64,000 bases of DNA from Caldicellulosiruptor morganii (GTDB lineage Bacteria; Bacillota; Thermoanaerobacteria; Caldicellulosiruptorales; Caldicellulosiruptoraceae): assembly GCF_026810225.1 (NCBI RefSeq), contig NZ_CP113865.1, positions 1,570,001 to 1,634,000 on the forward strand. The letters are read 5' to 3'. A model generated the notes under the pieces. That model was not told where the DNA came from and did no database searches. It saw nothing but the letters and a program-made list of their open reading frames with translations. Of the stretch, positions 9,505 to 19,433 are shown one piece after another; the stretch's first letter is position 1; each line of letters starts with the position of its first letter. The translations under genes were made by a program, and so were the position numbers.

Positions 9505-9692
9505 TATTAATAGATAGAGGCGCGTCTTTTAAGAGTAGGCAGGTGGATGTGAAAGAAGACACAGATGAATCCTGCTGAAAGGAAAAGACGCCGAAGGGAG
9601 TTTCATTCTTCTTGGAAACTTCCCTGGGTGCATGGAGAATATCCATGCAACTGTCACCAATTGAAAAATTGGTGGAGCGCTATCTGTTAATA
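9505..9692 (+). promoter_or_regulatory. Lysine riboswitch (L box) aptamer
   Basis: This leader of asd has the hallmark lysine-aptamer segments: GAGGCGCG...AGAGTAGGCAGG near 9516-9543, GAAAAGACGCCGAAGGGAG near 9582-9600, and a closing GGAGCGCTATC near 9674. The P1 arms are about 9505-9516 and 9681-9692. Lysine binding should favour termination ahead of the asd-dapA-dapB operon, giving feedback control of lysine synthesis. Confidence 0.92.
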
Positions 9693-9752
9693 TATTGTAT
9701 AGTCCTTTTATACAATATATTAACAGAAGCTGGCCAAAAACCAGCTTTTTTT
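9684..9752 (+). terminator. Riboswitch expression platform: long hairpin plus intrinsic terminator
   Basis: A perfect 18-bp hairpin (arms 9684-9701 and 9709-9726) begins inside the 3' arm of riboswitch P1, so the two structures are mutually exclusive. It is followed directly by a terminator with arms AAGCTGG (9727-9733) and CCAGCTT (9741-9747) and a T run. How the long hairpin feeds into the terminator decision is not obvious, because their arms abut rather than overlap. Confidence 0.8.
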
Positions 9753-9813
9753 AGTTTTATTTGATTTTCTTCTGGTGTAAATTAAAATATTTTTTAGAGG
9801 AGGTAAATAGAAA

Positions 9814-10815
9814 GTGGCACGAAAGATCAAAATGGCAATAGTAGGCGCAACCGGTATGGTTGGGAGAACTTTTTTGAAGGTACTGGAGGAAAGAAATCTT
9901 CCGGTTGAAGAGTATTACCTTTTTGCATCAAGCCGGTCAGCCGGCAGCAGGGTTGAATTTATGGGAAAGGAATATGTTGTTGAAGAGCTAAAAGAAGACT
10001 CATTTGACAGGGGAATAGACATTGCTCTGTTCTCAGCCGGTGCATCAACATCACTTCATTTTGCACCAATTGCAGCTTCCAGAGGCTGTATTGTAATTGA
10101 CAACTCCAGCGCATGGCGTATGGAAAAAGATGTTCCTCTGGTTGTTCCAGAGGTGAATCCAGAAGATATAAAGTGGCACAAAGGAATTATTGCAAATCCA
10201 AACTGCTCAACAATTCAAGCAGTTGTTGTTCTAAAACCTTTACATGACAAATATAAAATAAAGAGAATTGTATATTCAACATATCAGGCAGTCTCAGGTG
10301 CCGGATATCAAGGATATCTGGATCTGGAAGAAGGGTTAAAAGGTGCACCGCCAAAGAAATTTCCGTATCCAATCGCAGGGAATGTGATTCCTCATATTGA
10401 CGTATTCCTGGAAAATGGATATACAAAAGAAGAGATGAAGATGATAAACGAAACAAGAAAGATCTTGCACGATGACTCTATCAAAATCACAGCAACCACT
10501 GTGAGAGTACCCGTGTTCAATGGTCACAGCGAGTCAATTAACGTTGAATTTGAAAAACAGTTCGATTTAGAAGAGCTAAAAGAAATTTTAAGATGTGCAC
10601 CCGGTGTGGTTGTTCAGGACGACCCTGCAAATCTTCTGTATCCAATGCCAATCTATGTCTCCGGCAAGGACGAAGTTTATGTTGGAAGAATCAGAAGAGA
10701 TGAATCTGTTGAAAGTGGCGTAAACTTATGGGTTGTTGCTGACAATATCAGAAAAGGCGCAGCCACAAATGCTGTCCAGATAGCCGAGAAGGTAATTGAG
10801 TATTTCTTTAATTGA
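9814..10815 (+). CDS. asd: Aspartate-semialdehyde dehydrogenase
   Basis: The enzyme reduces aspartyl phosphate to aspartate semialdehyde, the branch point to lysine, methionine and threonine. It has 333 residues with NADP-binding GATGMVGRTFL near the N-terminus, the catalytic-Cys motif IANPNCSTIQ near 130 and the substrate region VPVFNGHSESI near 230. The GTG start at 9814 follows GAGGAGG by about 10 bases. It is the first gene after the lysine riboswitch and is followed by dapA and dapB. Confidence 0.96.
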   Translation: MARKIKMAIVGATGMVGRTFLKVLEERNLPVEEYYLFASSRSAGSRVEFMGKEYVVEELKEDSFDRGIDIALFSAGASTSLHFAPIAASRGCIVIDNSSAWRMEKDVPLVVPEVNPEDIKWHKGIIANPNCSTIQAVVVLKPLHDKYKIKRIVYSTYQAVSGAGYQGYLDLEEGLKGAPPKKFPYPIAGNVIPHIDVFLENGYTKEEMKMINETRKILHDDSIKITATTVRVPVFNGHSESINVEFEKQFDLEELKEILRCAPGVVVQDDPANLLYPMPIYVSGKDEVYVGRIRRDESVESGVNLWVVADNIRKGAATNAVQIAEKVIEYFFN

Positions 10816-10869
10816 AATAATAACATACGATTGTAATTTAAAGTTTTGGATAAATGGGAGGTTTTTGTT

Positions 10870-11757
10870 ATGTCAATTTTTAAGGGCTCAGGTGTTGCGT
10901 TAATCACTCCTTTCAAAGACGAAGACAGCGTGGATTTTGAAGCACTTGGCAGGCTGGTTGACTTTCATTTAGAGCACAAGACAGACGCTATCATTGTTTG
11001 CGGGACAACAGGAGAGCCTTCAACAATGCCAGACGATGAGCATTTAGAAGTGATCAGGTTTGTAATCGACAGGGTGGCCGGCAAAAAGCCTGTCATTGCA
11101 GGTGTTGGCAGTAACCACACAAAACATGCTGTTTATCTTTCCAAAAAAGCACAGGAGCTTGGTGCAGATGGTCTTTTGCATGTAACACCTTATTACAACA
11201 AAACCACACAAAAAGGCTTGATTGAACACTTTAAGGAAATAAATGATGCTGTGTCAATTCCTATAATTGTCTACAATGTACCATCAAGAACAGGACTGAA
11301 TCTACTTCCCGAGACCATGAAGGAACTTTCAAAGCTTTCTAACATCAAAGCCATCAAAGAGGCAAGCGGAAACATAACACAGGTTGCAGAGATTGCCATG
11401 CTCTGCCCTGAAATTGATATCTACTCAGGAAATGACGATCAGATAGTACCGGTGCTTTCTGTTGGTGGAATTGGTGTAATCTCAGTTTTGGCAAACATTC
11501 TGCCTGATGAAACACATGACATTGTTGAGTATTTCTTAAACGGGCAGATACAAAAGGCAAAAGAGCTGCAGCTAAAGCTTCTTCCGATTATCAAAGCATT
11601 GTTTATTGAGGTAAATCCAATACCTGTAAAAGAAGCTATGAATATGATGGGCTTTAATGTCGGAAAGCCAAGACTTCCTCTTACCACAATGACTGAGAAA
11701 AATAGAGAGATACTTAAAAAAGCCCTTATTGACTATGGAATCAAAATAAGAGAATAA
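10870..11757 (+). CDS. dapA: 4-hydroxy-tetrahydrodipicolinate synthase
   Basis: The enzyme condenses pyruvate with aspartate semialdehyde, the first committed step of lysine and diaminopimelate synthesis. A TIM-barrel of 295 residues has VALITPF at the N-terminus, CGTTGEPSTM, the catalytic Tyr in IIVYNVPSRTG and the Schiff-base Lys in KAIKEASGN. I chose the ATG at 10870 after GGGAGG; an in-frame TTG at 10846 has no ribosome-binding site. The gene lies 54 bp after asd. Confidence 0.96.
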   Translation: MSIFKGSGVALITPFKDEDSVDFEALGRLVDFHLEHKTDAIIVCGTTGEPSTMPDDEHLEVIRFVIDRVAGKKPVIAGVGSNHTKHAVYLSKKAQELGADGLLHVTPYYNKTTQKGLIEHFKEINDAVSIPIIVYNVPSRTGLNLLPETMKELSKLSNIKAIKEASGNITQVAEIAMLCPEIDIYSGNDDQIVPVLSVGGIGVISVLANILPDETHDIVEYFLNGQIQKAKELQLKLLPIIKALFIEVNPIPVKEAMNMMGFNVGKPRLPLTTMTEKNREILKKALIDYGIKIRE

Positions 11758-11821
11758 AAAAGCACATTTCAATTTCTTTAAAACACCCAATAAAATAAAC
11801 ATGAATGGATGTGATGTACAA

Positions 11822-12580
11822 ATGCTAAGAGTTTTACTCAATGGCTGCAATGGCAAGATGGGTCAGGTTGTGAGCAGAGTTGCAAAAACATATGATGATA
11901 TAAAAGTTGTTGCAGGTGTTGACCTGAACACCACACAGAACTTTGACTATCCTGTTTACAGCAATCCATTTCAAATAAAGGAAGAATTTGATGTAATAAT
12001 TGACTTTTCATTGCCAGAGGCAACACTAACCATTTTGGAGTTTGCAAAAGCAACGAAAAAACCTGTTGTAATTGCCACAACAGGTTTTACAAGCGAGCAG
12101 AAAGAAAAGATTATAAAAGCTGCAACAGAGATACCAGTTTTCTGGTCTGCCAACATGTCACTTGGTGTTAACCTTGTGGCAGAGCTTATACAAAAGGCAT
12201 ACAGAACGCTGGGAAGCAGATTTGACATTGAGATTATTGAAAAACATCACAATCAAAAGATTGATGCACCGTCCGGCACGGCACTTATGCTGGCTGATGC
12301 CATCAATGAGGTTGCAAACAACAGCTATGAATACATCTATGACAGACACACAAGAAGAAAGAAAAGATCTCAAAATGAAATAGGTATCTTTTCTGTGCGT
12401 GGAGGTACAATTGTTGGTGAGCACAGTGTAATATTTGCTGGTCCCGATGAAATCATAGAGATAAAACATACTGCACTTTCAAAGGAAATCTTTGCAAATG
12501 GTGCAATCAAAGCTGCAATGTTTATAGCGGGTAAAAGTGCGGGTATATATAATATGAAAGATTTGATTAACTCGATGTGA
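11822..12580 (+). CDS. dapB: 4-hydroxy-tetrahydrodipicolinate reductase
   Basis: The NAD(P)H-dependent second enzyme of the diaminopimelate branch has 252 residues. NNGCNGKMGQ-type nucleotide binding (LLNGCNGKMGQVV) is at the start, and IIEKHHNQKIDAPSGTAL holds the catalytic His and Lys near residue 145. The MLRVLLNGC start at 11822 is preferred over the ATG at 11801 because GGATGTGA precedes it. It belongs to the riboswitch-controlled asd-dapA-dapB operon. Confidence 0.95.
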   Translation: MLRVLLNGCNGKMGQVVSRVAKTYDDIKVVAGVDLNTTQNFDYPVYSNPFQIKEEFDVIIDFSLPEATLTILEFAKATKKPVVIATTGFTSEQKEKIIKAATEIPVFWSANMSLGVNLVAELIQKAYRTLGSRFDIEIIEKHHNQKIDAPSGTALMLADAINEVANNSYEYIYDRHTRRKKRSQNEIGIFSVRGGTIVGEHSVIFAGPDEIIEIKHTALSKEIFANGAIKAAMFIAGKSAGIYNMKDLINSM

Positions 12581-12592
12581 GGTGTTTTGAAT

Positions 12593-13060
12593 TTGAAGCC
12601 TGTTACAAATTTAAATGTTACCCAAAATGTTGCCATGATAACCCTTGATAATGTGCCGAACAAAATAGATTTGATTGCGTCAATCTTTAGTGAATTGGCA
12701 AGTCATGGAATAAACATTGATATGATAAGTCAGACAGCACCCTATAAAGGAAACATAAATCTGTCCTTTAGCCTTGATGAAGAAAATGTACCAAAGGCAA
12801 TCTCAGCCCTGAGCAAATTCAAAAAGGAAATACCACATCTTAGAATCGATATAATCTCTAACCTGACAAAACTGAGTATATACGGTGAGGCTATGAGAGA
12901 TTTGCCGGGTGTTGCAGCATCTCTTTTTACAACCCTGGCAGAAGCAGGGGTTGAGCTCAAGATGGTAACAACAAGCGAGATAGATATTTCATATTTGATT
13001 GACCAGAAGGATGAAGAAAAGGCTGTTGAGATTATAAAACAGAGATTTGACTTAAAATAA
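12593..13060 (+). CDS. ACT-domain protein resembling the aspartokinase regulatory region
   Basis: The protein has about 155 residues and two ACT-like segments: NVPNKIDLIASIFSELASHG near residue 25, and SIYGEAMRDLPGVAASLF with MVTTSEIDISYLI near 105-135. These match the C-terminal amino-acid-binding half of aspartokinases, with no kinase domain. It is 12 bp downstream of dapB in the lysine operon. I infer an aspartokinase regulatory subunit or a free lysine sensor. The second TTG (12593) is better spaced from GAGGTG than the first (12587). Confidence 0.82.
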   Translation: MKPVTNLNVTQNVAMITLDNVPNKIDLIASIFSELASHGINIDMISQTAPYKGNINLSFSLDEENVPKAISALSKFKKEIPHLRIDIISNLTKLSIYGEAMRDLPGVAASLFTTLAEAGVELKMVTTSEIDISYLIDQKDEEKAVEIIKQRFDLK

Positions 13061-13085
13061 ACAAACATTAATAACCAGAAGTTTT

Positions 13086-13132
13086 AAAAAGCTGCCCTGT
13101 GTTAAAACTATAAACTGCGGGCAGCTTTTTTA
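13086..13132 (+). terminator. Intrinsic terminator of the lysine operon
   Basis: A hairpin with arms AAAAAGCTGCCC and GGGCAGCTTTTTT ends in a T run, 26 bp after the ACT gene stop. Confidence 0.88.
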
Positions 13133-13223
13133 ATATTGAATTTAAACAAAATCCTTAGTATATTTGAAAATTGGGAAAAACCAAAATTTAATTTAACCAA
13201 AACGAAACAAAGGGGAGTTGTGT

Positions 13224-16200
13224 TTGTCAACCGGCGCTAAATATTACCATTCATGTATAAACTGCGGTGGTATTAATTCAGATACAAGAAACCAGAAAGG
13301 TTTACCATGTGAAAAATGTCTGCCCTCGGAAGAAGAAAACATCCTGGAATACTTGACTCAGACTCATAATTTAAAAGACTATGCCAACTTTTTAGCATTT
13401 CAAAACGAATACAGGGAATTTGAAAAATTTTTTGTCTCAACAGTTGGCAAGCCAATGACCGGGTATCAAAGACTCTGGGCAAGAAGACTTTTGCTCTCAA
13501 AAAGCTTTACACTGATTGCACCAACCGGACTTGGTAAAACCACATTCGGGCTTGTTGCCACTCTATGGCTTGCAAAAAAACGAAAGAAGGTTGCTTTGAT
13601 ATTCCCCACTGTGTCACTTGTTCAGCAGGCTCAGCAAAGACTTTTGGAATTTGCAAATAGAGAAAGATTGGATGTTAAAATTCTGGCATATAAATCATCA
13701 ATGAAAAAAATAGAAAAGGAAGAATTTGAAAAAAGTTTTGAAACTGATCAGTTTGATATTTTGCTTGTCTCATCGCAGTTTATATCAAAGCGAAAGGATG
13801 ACATTGCAAAAAAGGTATTTTCTCTTGTATTCGTAGATGATGTTGATGCTGTATTAAAATCTTCAAAAAATATTGACACCCTTCTGCAAATGATTGGAAT
13901 TGACCAAAACACAATTGAAAAGACCCTTGAAAATCTCAAAAAGGGCAACAAAGCTTTTGAATCAAATTTAAATTCAGTAAACTCTTCTTTGTCTTCAGGC
14001 ACTTTGATAGTGTCTTCTGCAACTGCCAGACCACAGGGATTAAAACCTCTGCTGTTCAGAGAACTGCTCGGGTTTGAGATAGGCAGGTTCACCTTCAGTG
14101 TACGAAACATTACAAATATAAGAATTGCAGAAAAATCAAAAGAAAAGCTTCTCAAAACAATTAGAGTTCTCAGCGATGGAATTTTGTTATTTGTAGAGAA
14201 TGAAGATGAGGGCAAAGAAATAACCAACTTTTTAGAAAATGAGGGTATCAATGTCGGCAAGACGTGGGAAGACTTTGAAAAGAGTTTTGAACTCTTTAAA
14301 GAAGGAAAATTAAAAATTCTATGCGGTATATACTCATACTATGGTAAGCTTGTAAGAGGAATAGACCTGCCGCTGAGGATAAAGTATACAATATTCTGGG
14401 GAACTCCTTCTTTCAGGTTTTCATCAGATATTGAAAAAGCACCACGTTTTGTGCTGGAGAGAGTGTTTCTTGACTATCTTGATGAACATCCCAAACTCAA
14501 AAGCTATTTTAAAAATGTTGAAAAATTGCAGGCTGAAAGATTGAGAGACATTGCTAAAAAATACATTCCTCTTGACAGGTGGGCTGACTTTGTCAGGAAA
14601 TCTTTTGCTCACCTGAAAATATCAGAAAATGGTCAGATTTGCTTTCCGGATGTTTTCACATACATCCAGGGCTCCGGTAGAACATCACGAATGCTTGGAA
14701 GCACTCTGACAAAAGGAGTCTCAATTTTATTTGAAGAAGACAATCTTCTTTTTGAAAGTCTCAGGTCAAGGCTTATGTTCTTGCTTGATGAAGAGTGGAA
14801 AACCGAAGATGAGGTAAAGCTTGAAGATTTGATCAAGGAAGTAGAGATTAGCAGAATTGAGGCTCTAACAAACCAGAAATCCTCCGATTTGAAATCAAGG
14901 CTTATGATTGTTGAATCGCCTACAAAAGCCGAGACAATCTCCAAATTTCTGGAGAAAGCTTCAACAAGAAAATACGGCAGGCTTTCTGTATATGAGTCTG
15001 TCCTGCCAGATGGAATTCTGTTAATTACTGCTTCAAAAGGGCATGTGTACGACCTTGACACCAAAACAGGGCTTTATGGTGTAGAGATATCAAATGGCAA
15101 TTTTATCCCATATTATAACTCCATCAAACGCTGTACAAGCTGCTTTGCACAGTTCACAGATGAATACTCTGCGTGTCCCAGGTGCAACTCTGAAAAAATT
15201 GATGATAAAAAGGAGATATTGAAAGTACTCCGTGAGATAGCGCTTGAGGTGGATGAGGTTCTGGTTGCAACAGACCCGGATGTTGAAGGAGAGAAAATTT
15301 CGTGGGATATATCCCAGTACCTGAAGCCTGTAAACCAGAACCTCAGACGAATAGAGATGCATGAGATAACAAAATTCGGTTTTGAAAATGCTATAAAAAA
15401 TCAGCGTGACTTTAATACAAATCTTGTAAAATCCCAGATTGTGCGCAGAATTGAAGACAGATGGGTGGGGTTTGAGCTGAGCTCAAAACTCCAGAAAAAT
15501 TTTCAAAGCTTCAATCTATCAGCAGGAAGAGTTCAGTCTACAATCCTTGGCTGGATTATTGAAAGAGAAAAAGAATATGCAAAAAGCCAGAAAGAGTTCA
15601 CATTTTTGCGCCTTGAGAACGGCTTTGGGTTTGAAACAGAAGGCAAAGTTGATCCTGATAAAGTCTTTGTGCAGATAAAGGATGAGCTTGACAAAGAGCT
15701 GGATACTTTGCTGCCGTTTAACACCCCTTCACTTTTATCAGTGGCATCACAAAGATTGAACCTTGGTGTGCAACAAATCATGGAAATTCTACAGTTTCTG
15801 TTTGAGCATGGATTTATAACCTATCATAGAACCGATTCAAACAGAATATCACTTACAGGACAAAATGTTGCAAAGCTGTATTTAGAAAAGATAGGTAAAA
15901 AAGAACTGTTTGCTGGCAGAAGTTTCGGTACTGAGGGTGCACATGAGGCAATCAGACCTGTTAAACCAATTTCACCTGCAGAGTTAAAAGAGCTTTCAAG
16001 TGAAAGGCTTGCAAATAACCTGACAGCCAACCACATTAAGGTGTACGAACTTATTTTCAATAGATTTCTGGCAAGCCAGCTAAAAAACCCGGTTGTAAAG
16101 TTTCAAAAGCTGACTTTCAGGCTTGATAATCAGGAAATAGAAAAAGAGATGCCTGTGGAGGTTGTGGAAGAAGGCTGGCTTTTATTCAATCCAGTTCAGA

Positions 16201-16583
16201 TTTTCTCAAGATTGGAAACAGGGGTGTATGATTTTGCTGAAAAAAGAAGCTACAAAAAGCATACAGTTTCTCTATTTACCCAGGCAACATTAATTGAGGA
16301 AATGAAACAAAAAAATATAGGAAGGCCTTCTACCTATGCCAAGATGGTTGAGACGCTTTTTAAAAGAGGATATGTATTTGAGGACAAGTTCAGGCGAATT
16401 CGCTCAACCGCCCTGGGAAGAAAGGTGTATTCCTATCTTGCACAGAACTATCAGGACTATGTAAATGAAGAAACCACAAGAGAGCTTGAAAAACTCATGG
16501 AAGTTGTAGAAACAGGCGAAAAGGACTATCAGCAGGTACTGAGAAGCCTTTATAAAGAATTCACAGAAATAATAAGTAAATGA
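13224..16583 (+). CDS. rgy: Reverse gyrase
   Basis: Reverse gyrase introduces positive supercoils using ATP and is diagnostic of growth at high temperature. It is about 1119 residues, a normal single-chain length. In order it has an N-terminal zinc finger (CINCGG...PCEKC), a helicase-like half with Walker A APTGLGKTT near 100, DDVD near 205 and SSATARPQG near 264, then a topoisomerase IA half with TOPRIM LMIVESPTKAETI near 560. A second zinc finger (CTSCF...CPRC) is near 640, ATDPDVEGEKI near 685 and the catalytic Tyr in FITYHRTDS near 866. The TTG at 13224 is spaced 6 bases from GGGGAG; the TTG at 13218 is too close. Confidence 0.96.
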   Translation: MSTGAKYYHSCINCGGINSDTRNQKGLPCEKCLPSEEENILEYLTQTHNLKDYANFLAFQNEYREFEKFFVSTVGKPMTGYQRLWARRLLLSKSFTLIAPTGLGKTTFGLVATLWLAKKRKKVALIFPTVSLVQQAQQRLLEFANRERLDVKILAYKSSMKKIEKEEFEKSFETDQFDILLVSSQFISKRKDDIAKKVFSLVFVDDVDAVLKSSKNIDTLLQMIGIDQNTIEKTLENLKKGNKAFESNLNSVNSSLSSGTLIVSSATARPQGLKPLLFRELLGFEIGRFTFSVRNITNIRIAEKSKEKLLKTIRVLSDGILLFVENEDEGKEITNFLENEGINVGKTWEDFEKSFELFKEGKLKILCGIYSYYGKLVRGIDLPLRIKYTIFWGTPSFRFSSDIEKAPRFVLERVFLDYLDEHPKLKSYFKNVEKLQAERLRDIAKKYIPLDRWADFVRKSFAHLKISENGQICFPDVFTYIQGSGRTSRMLGSTLTKGVSILFEEDNLLFESLRSRLMFLLDEEWKTEDEVKLEDLIKEVEISRIEALTNQKSSDLKSRLMIVESPTKAETISKFLEKASTRKYGRLSVYESVLPDGILLITASKGHVYDLDTKTGLYGVEISNGNFIPYYNSIKRCTSCFAQFTDEYSACPRCNSEKIDDKKEILKVLREIALEVDEVLVATDPDVEGEKISWDISQYLKPVNQNLRRIEMHEITKFGFENAIKNQRDFNTNLVKSQIVRRIEDRWVGFELSSKLQKNFQSFNLSAGRVQSTILGWIIEREKEYAKSQKEFTFLRLENGFGFETEGKVDPDKVFVQIKDELDKELDTLLPFNTPSLLSVASQRLNLGVQQIMEILQFLFEHGFITYHRTDSNRISLTGQNVAKLYLEKIGKKELFAGRSFGTEGAHEAIRPVKPISPAELKELSSERLANNLTANHIKVYELIFNRFLASQLKNPVVKFQKLTFRLDNQEIEKEMPVEVVEEGWLLFNPVQIFSRLETGVYDFAEKRSYKKHTVSLFTQATLIEEMKQKNIGRPSTYAKMVETLFKRGYVFEDKFRRIRSTALGRKVYSYLAQNYQDYVNEETTRELEKLMEVVETGEKDYQQVLRSLYKEFTEIISK

Positions 16584-16587
16584 TACA

Positions 16588-16620
16588 AAAATAGGCTGGT
16601 AATTTCCCCAGCCTATTTGT
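16588..16620. terminator. Bidirectional terminator between reverse gyrase and purB
   Basis: Inverted arms AAAATAGGCTGG and CCAGCCTATTTG with a T run on either strand lie between the convergent reverse gyrase and purB genes. Confidence 0.85.
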
Positions 16621-16627
16621 TTTATTT

Positions 16628-18058
16628 TTACAAATTCACTTCTGATTCAAAATCAAGCTCATTCCTGTACTTTTCCAGTATGGGCCTTACATATTCTTCA
16701 TAATACTCGGTAACCTGAGATGGTGCTCTTCCAATGAATTTTCTGGGATCTAAAATGTTTTCAATCTCCTCTTTTGAAAGTCCAAAACTCGGGTCGTTAG
16801 ATATAAGTTCAATCAGGTTGTTTTCTTTGCCAAATTCTTTTACATTCTGAGCAGCCTGCATGGAATATGTTCTAATCTTTTCATGCAAATCCTGTCTGTC
16901 ACCGCCGCGCTTCACAGCTTCCATGAGTATATTCTCTGTTGCCATGAATGGAAGCTCCTCGGCAATATGTTTTTTTATCATATTTTCATATACAACAAGA
17001 CCGCTTGCAACGTTGTGATAAAGATTCAAAATAGCATCGGTTGCCAAAAATGCCTCTGGAATAGAAATTCTTCTGTTTGCAGAGTCATCCAGAGTACGCT
17101 CAAGCCATTGCACAGATGCTGTAAATAGAGGATTCTGGATATTCACCATAACATATCTTGCAAGAGCACAGATGCGTTCACATCTCATAGGGTTTCGCTT
17201 ATATGCCATGGCAGATGACCCGACCTGTGTCTTCTCAAATGGCTCTTCTATCTCCTTTAAGTGCTGCAAAAGTCTTATATCATTCGCAAATTTATAAGCA
17301 CTTTGTGCAATTGAAGCAAGCCCTGATAAAACCAGATAATCAAACTTCCTCGGGTATGTCTGGGATGTGAGCGGAAAACTCTTTTTAAACCCCATCTTTT
17401 CACATACAAGCTTATCCAATTTCTTTACCTTTTCTTCATCACCATCAAAAAGTGCCATAAAACTTGCCTGTGTTCCTGTTGTCCCTTTTGCGCCTCTCAA
17501 GTACGTATGGTCCATTACATATTCAAGAAAATCAAGGTCCATGACCAAATCCTGTACCCACAGCATTGCTCTTTTTCCAACCGTGGTCAGTTGAGCAGGC
17601 TGAAAATGAGTAAATCCCAGAGCCGGCATGTCTTTGTACTTAAGTGCAAATTCAGATAGAACCTTTATACAGTTGACAAGCTTTTTTCTGATTATTTTCA
17701 TTGCCTCATACATTATAATAATGTCTGCATTATCTGTTACAAAACAGCTTGTCGCACCAAGGTGAATAATCGGTCTTGCCTTTTGGGCTTGCCTACCAAA
17801 CGCATGAATATGCGCCATCACATCATGCCTGAGCTCTTTTTCCTTTTGCTTAGCAACATCGTAATTTATATCTTCGGCGAATTTTTTCATCTCTTCTATC
17901 TGCTCATCAGAGATGTCAAGCCCAAGCTCTTTCTGCGCCTCTGCCAGAGCAATCCATAGCTTTCGCCAAATTTTAAATCTTGTGTCATCAGAAAAAAGTC
18001 TTTTCATCTCATCGCTTGCATAACGTGAATTCAGCGGTGTTTCATAAACATGGTGCAA
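16628..18058 (-). CDS. purB: Adenylosuccinate lyase
   Basis: The enzyme acts twice in purine synthesis, releasing fumarate from SAICAR and from adenylosuccinate. It has 476 residues of the fumarase/aspartase superfamily with the signature [14 protein letters not shown] near residue 284 and [14 protein letters not shown] near 100. The frame begins with a TTG preceded by AGGGGAAGTGAG. It stands alone rather than in a pur operon. Confidence 0.95.
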   Translation of the reverse strand: MHHVYETPLNSRYASDEMKRLFSDDTRFKIWRKLWIALAEAQKELGLDISDEQIEEMKKFAEDINYDVAKQKEKELRHDVMAHIHAFGRQAQKARPIIHLGATSCFVTDNADIIIMYEAMKIIRKKLVNCIKVLSEFALKYKDMPALGFTHFQPAQLTTVGKRAMLWVQDLVMDLDFLEYVMDHTYLRGAKGTTGTQASFMALFDGDEEKVKKLDKLVCEKMGFKKSFPLTSQTYPRKFDYLVLSGLASIAQSAYKFANDIRLLQHLKEIEEPFEKTQVGSSAMAYKRNPMRCERICALARYVMVNIQNPLFTASVQWLERTLDDSANRRISIPEAFLATDAILNLYHNVASGLVVYENMIKKHIAEELPFMATENILMEAVKRGGDRQDLHEKIRTYSMQAAQNVKEFGKENNLIELISNDPSFGLSKEEIENILDPRKFIGRAPSQVTEYYEEYVRPILEKYRNELDFESEVNL

Positions 18059-18110
18059 CTTTTCTCACTTCCCCTGTTTTAACTTGTTTTCACTAATATC
18101 CATTATACCT

Positions 18111-19304
18111 TTATTTGAGCTTTTCAACAAACCTCTTTATTCTTGCCAGACCTTCTTTGATATTATTTTCAGATGTGGCGTATGATAGCCTTATATGATT
18201 TTCCATTCCAAATCCTTCGCTCGGAACAACCGCAACCTTTTCGCTTTCCAGAAGAAGCTTTGCAAACGTATTTGCACTGTCTATAATCTTCCCCTCAAAG
18301 CTCTTGCCAATAATGCCCGACAAATCAACCCAGATGTAAAACGCACCCTGTGGCTTTATACTGCTAAGTCCCTCAATATCATTTACAAGTTCATATATCA
18401 AATCCCTTCTTTTTGCAAACTCTTCTACCATTTTCTTGAGACTCTCCTGGCTTCCACTGAGAGCCTCATATGCAGCATACTGGGCTATTGAGTTTGGATT
18501 TGAGGTTGTGTGACTCTGAAGATTTGTCATAATCTTTGCCAGATCTCTGTTAGAAAGAGTATACCCTATTCTCCAGCCGGTCATTGCATAGGATTTCGAA
18601 ACACCATTTACAATTATGGTAAGTTCTTTTGCTTTTTCGCCAAAAGAGGCAGCAGAAATATGCTTTTGATCATCGTATATGAGTTTGTCATAAATCTCAT
18701 CTGAAATAATGAATATATCATTCTGTATACAAAATTCCACAATATCTTTTAGCTCTTCATATGTATATACCATACCCGTTGGATTTGACGGAGAATTTAA
18801 TACAAGCGCTTTTGTTTTAGATGTGAGATATTTTTGCAATACCTTGCTACTTATCTTATAATTTGCTTCTTTTGTTGTTGGCACAGCCACCACTTTGCCA
18901 CCTGCAAGTTTAATAAGCTCCGGATATGTAACCCAGTAAGGAGTTGGAAGCAGTACCTCATCGCCTTCATTCAAAAGAGAAAAAAATACATTCATAAGAG
19001 AATGCTTTGCCCCATTCGAAATAACAACTTCATCAGGAGAATACTCCAAATTGTAATTCTGTTTGTAATATTTAACAACAGCTTCTTTTAAACATAAAAT
19101 TCCGGCAACCGGTGTATATTTTGTATACCCCCTGACAATAGCACAAATAGCTGCGTATTTTATGTTTTCCGGGGTATCAAAATCCGGTTCACCTGCCCCA
19201 AACCCAATTACGTTTTCACCGGATTCTCTCAATTTCTTTGCCAGAGCGTCTATTGCCAGGGTTGGTGATGCTGAAATATCCAGTGCTTTCTGTGAATACT
19301 TCAT
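18111..19304 (-). CDS. Class I pyridoxal-phosphate aminotransferase (aspartate aminotransferase type)
   Basis: A fold-type I PLP enzyme of 397 residues, closest in look to bacterial Ib aspartate aminotransferases. It has GFGAGEPDFDTP near residue 35, LNSPSNPTGMVY near 170, the PLP-binding Lys in NGVSKSYAMTGWRIGY near 234 and HIRLSYATS near the C-terminus. The start is the ATG at 19304 after GGGAG; the open frame runs 24 codons further. It lies 52 bp downstream of where purB begins on the same strand. Exact substrate cannot be fixed from sequence. Confidence 0.9.
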   Translation of the reverse strand: MKYSQKALDISASPTLAIDALAKKLRESGENVIGFGAGEPDFDTPENIKYAAICAIVRGYTKYTPVAGILCLKEAVVKYYKQNYNLEYSPDEVVISNGAKHSLMNVFFSLLNEGDEVLLPTPYWVTYPELIKLAGGKVVAVPTTKEANYKISSKVLQKYLTSKTKALVLNSPSNPTGMVYTYEELKDIVEFCIQNDIFIISDEIYDKLIYDDQKHISAASFGEKAKELTIIVNGVSKSYAMTGWRIGYTLSNRDLAKIMTNLQSHTTSNPNSIAQYAAYEALSGSQESLKKMVEEFAKRRDLIYELVNDIEGLSSIKPQGAFYIWVDLSGIIGKSFEGKIIDSANTFAKLLLESEKVAVVPSEGFGMENHIRLSYATSENNIKEGLARIKRFVEKLK

Positions 19305-19433
19305 TTTTGCTCCCTTCGCCCTTTCAACTTGTTTTTGCAATACTATATCATATTTATATGCATTTTTCAATATCAATGTTACGAAAATATGGGGAGTTTA
19401 TATATAAAAACGCAAGTTTAAAATAAAAAAGTT

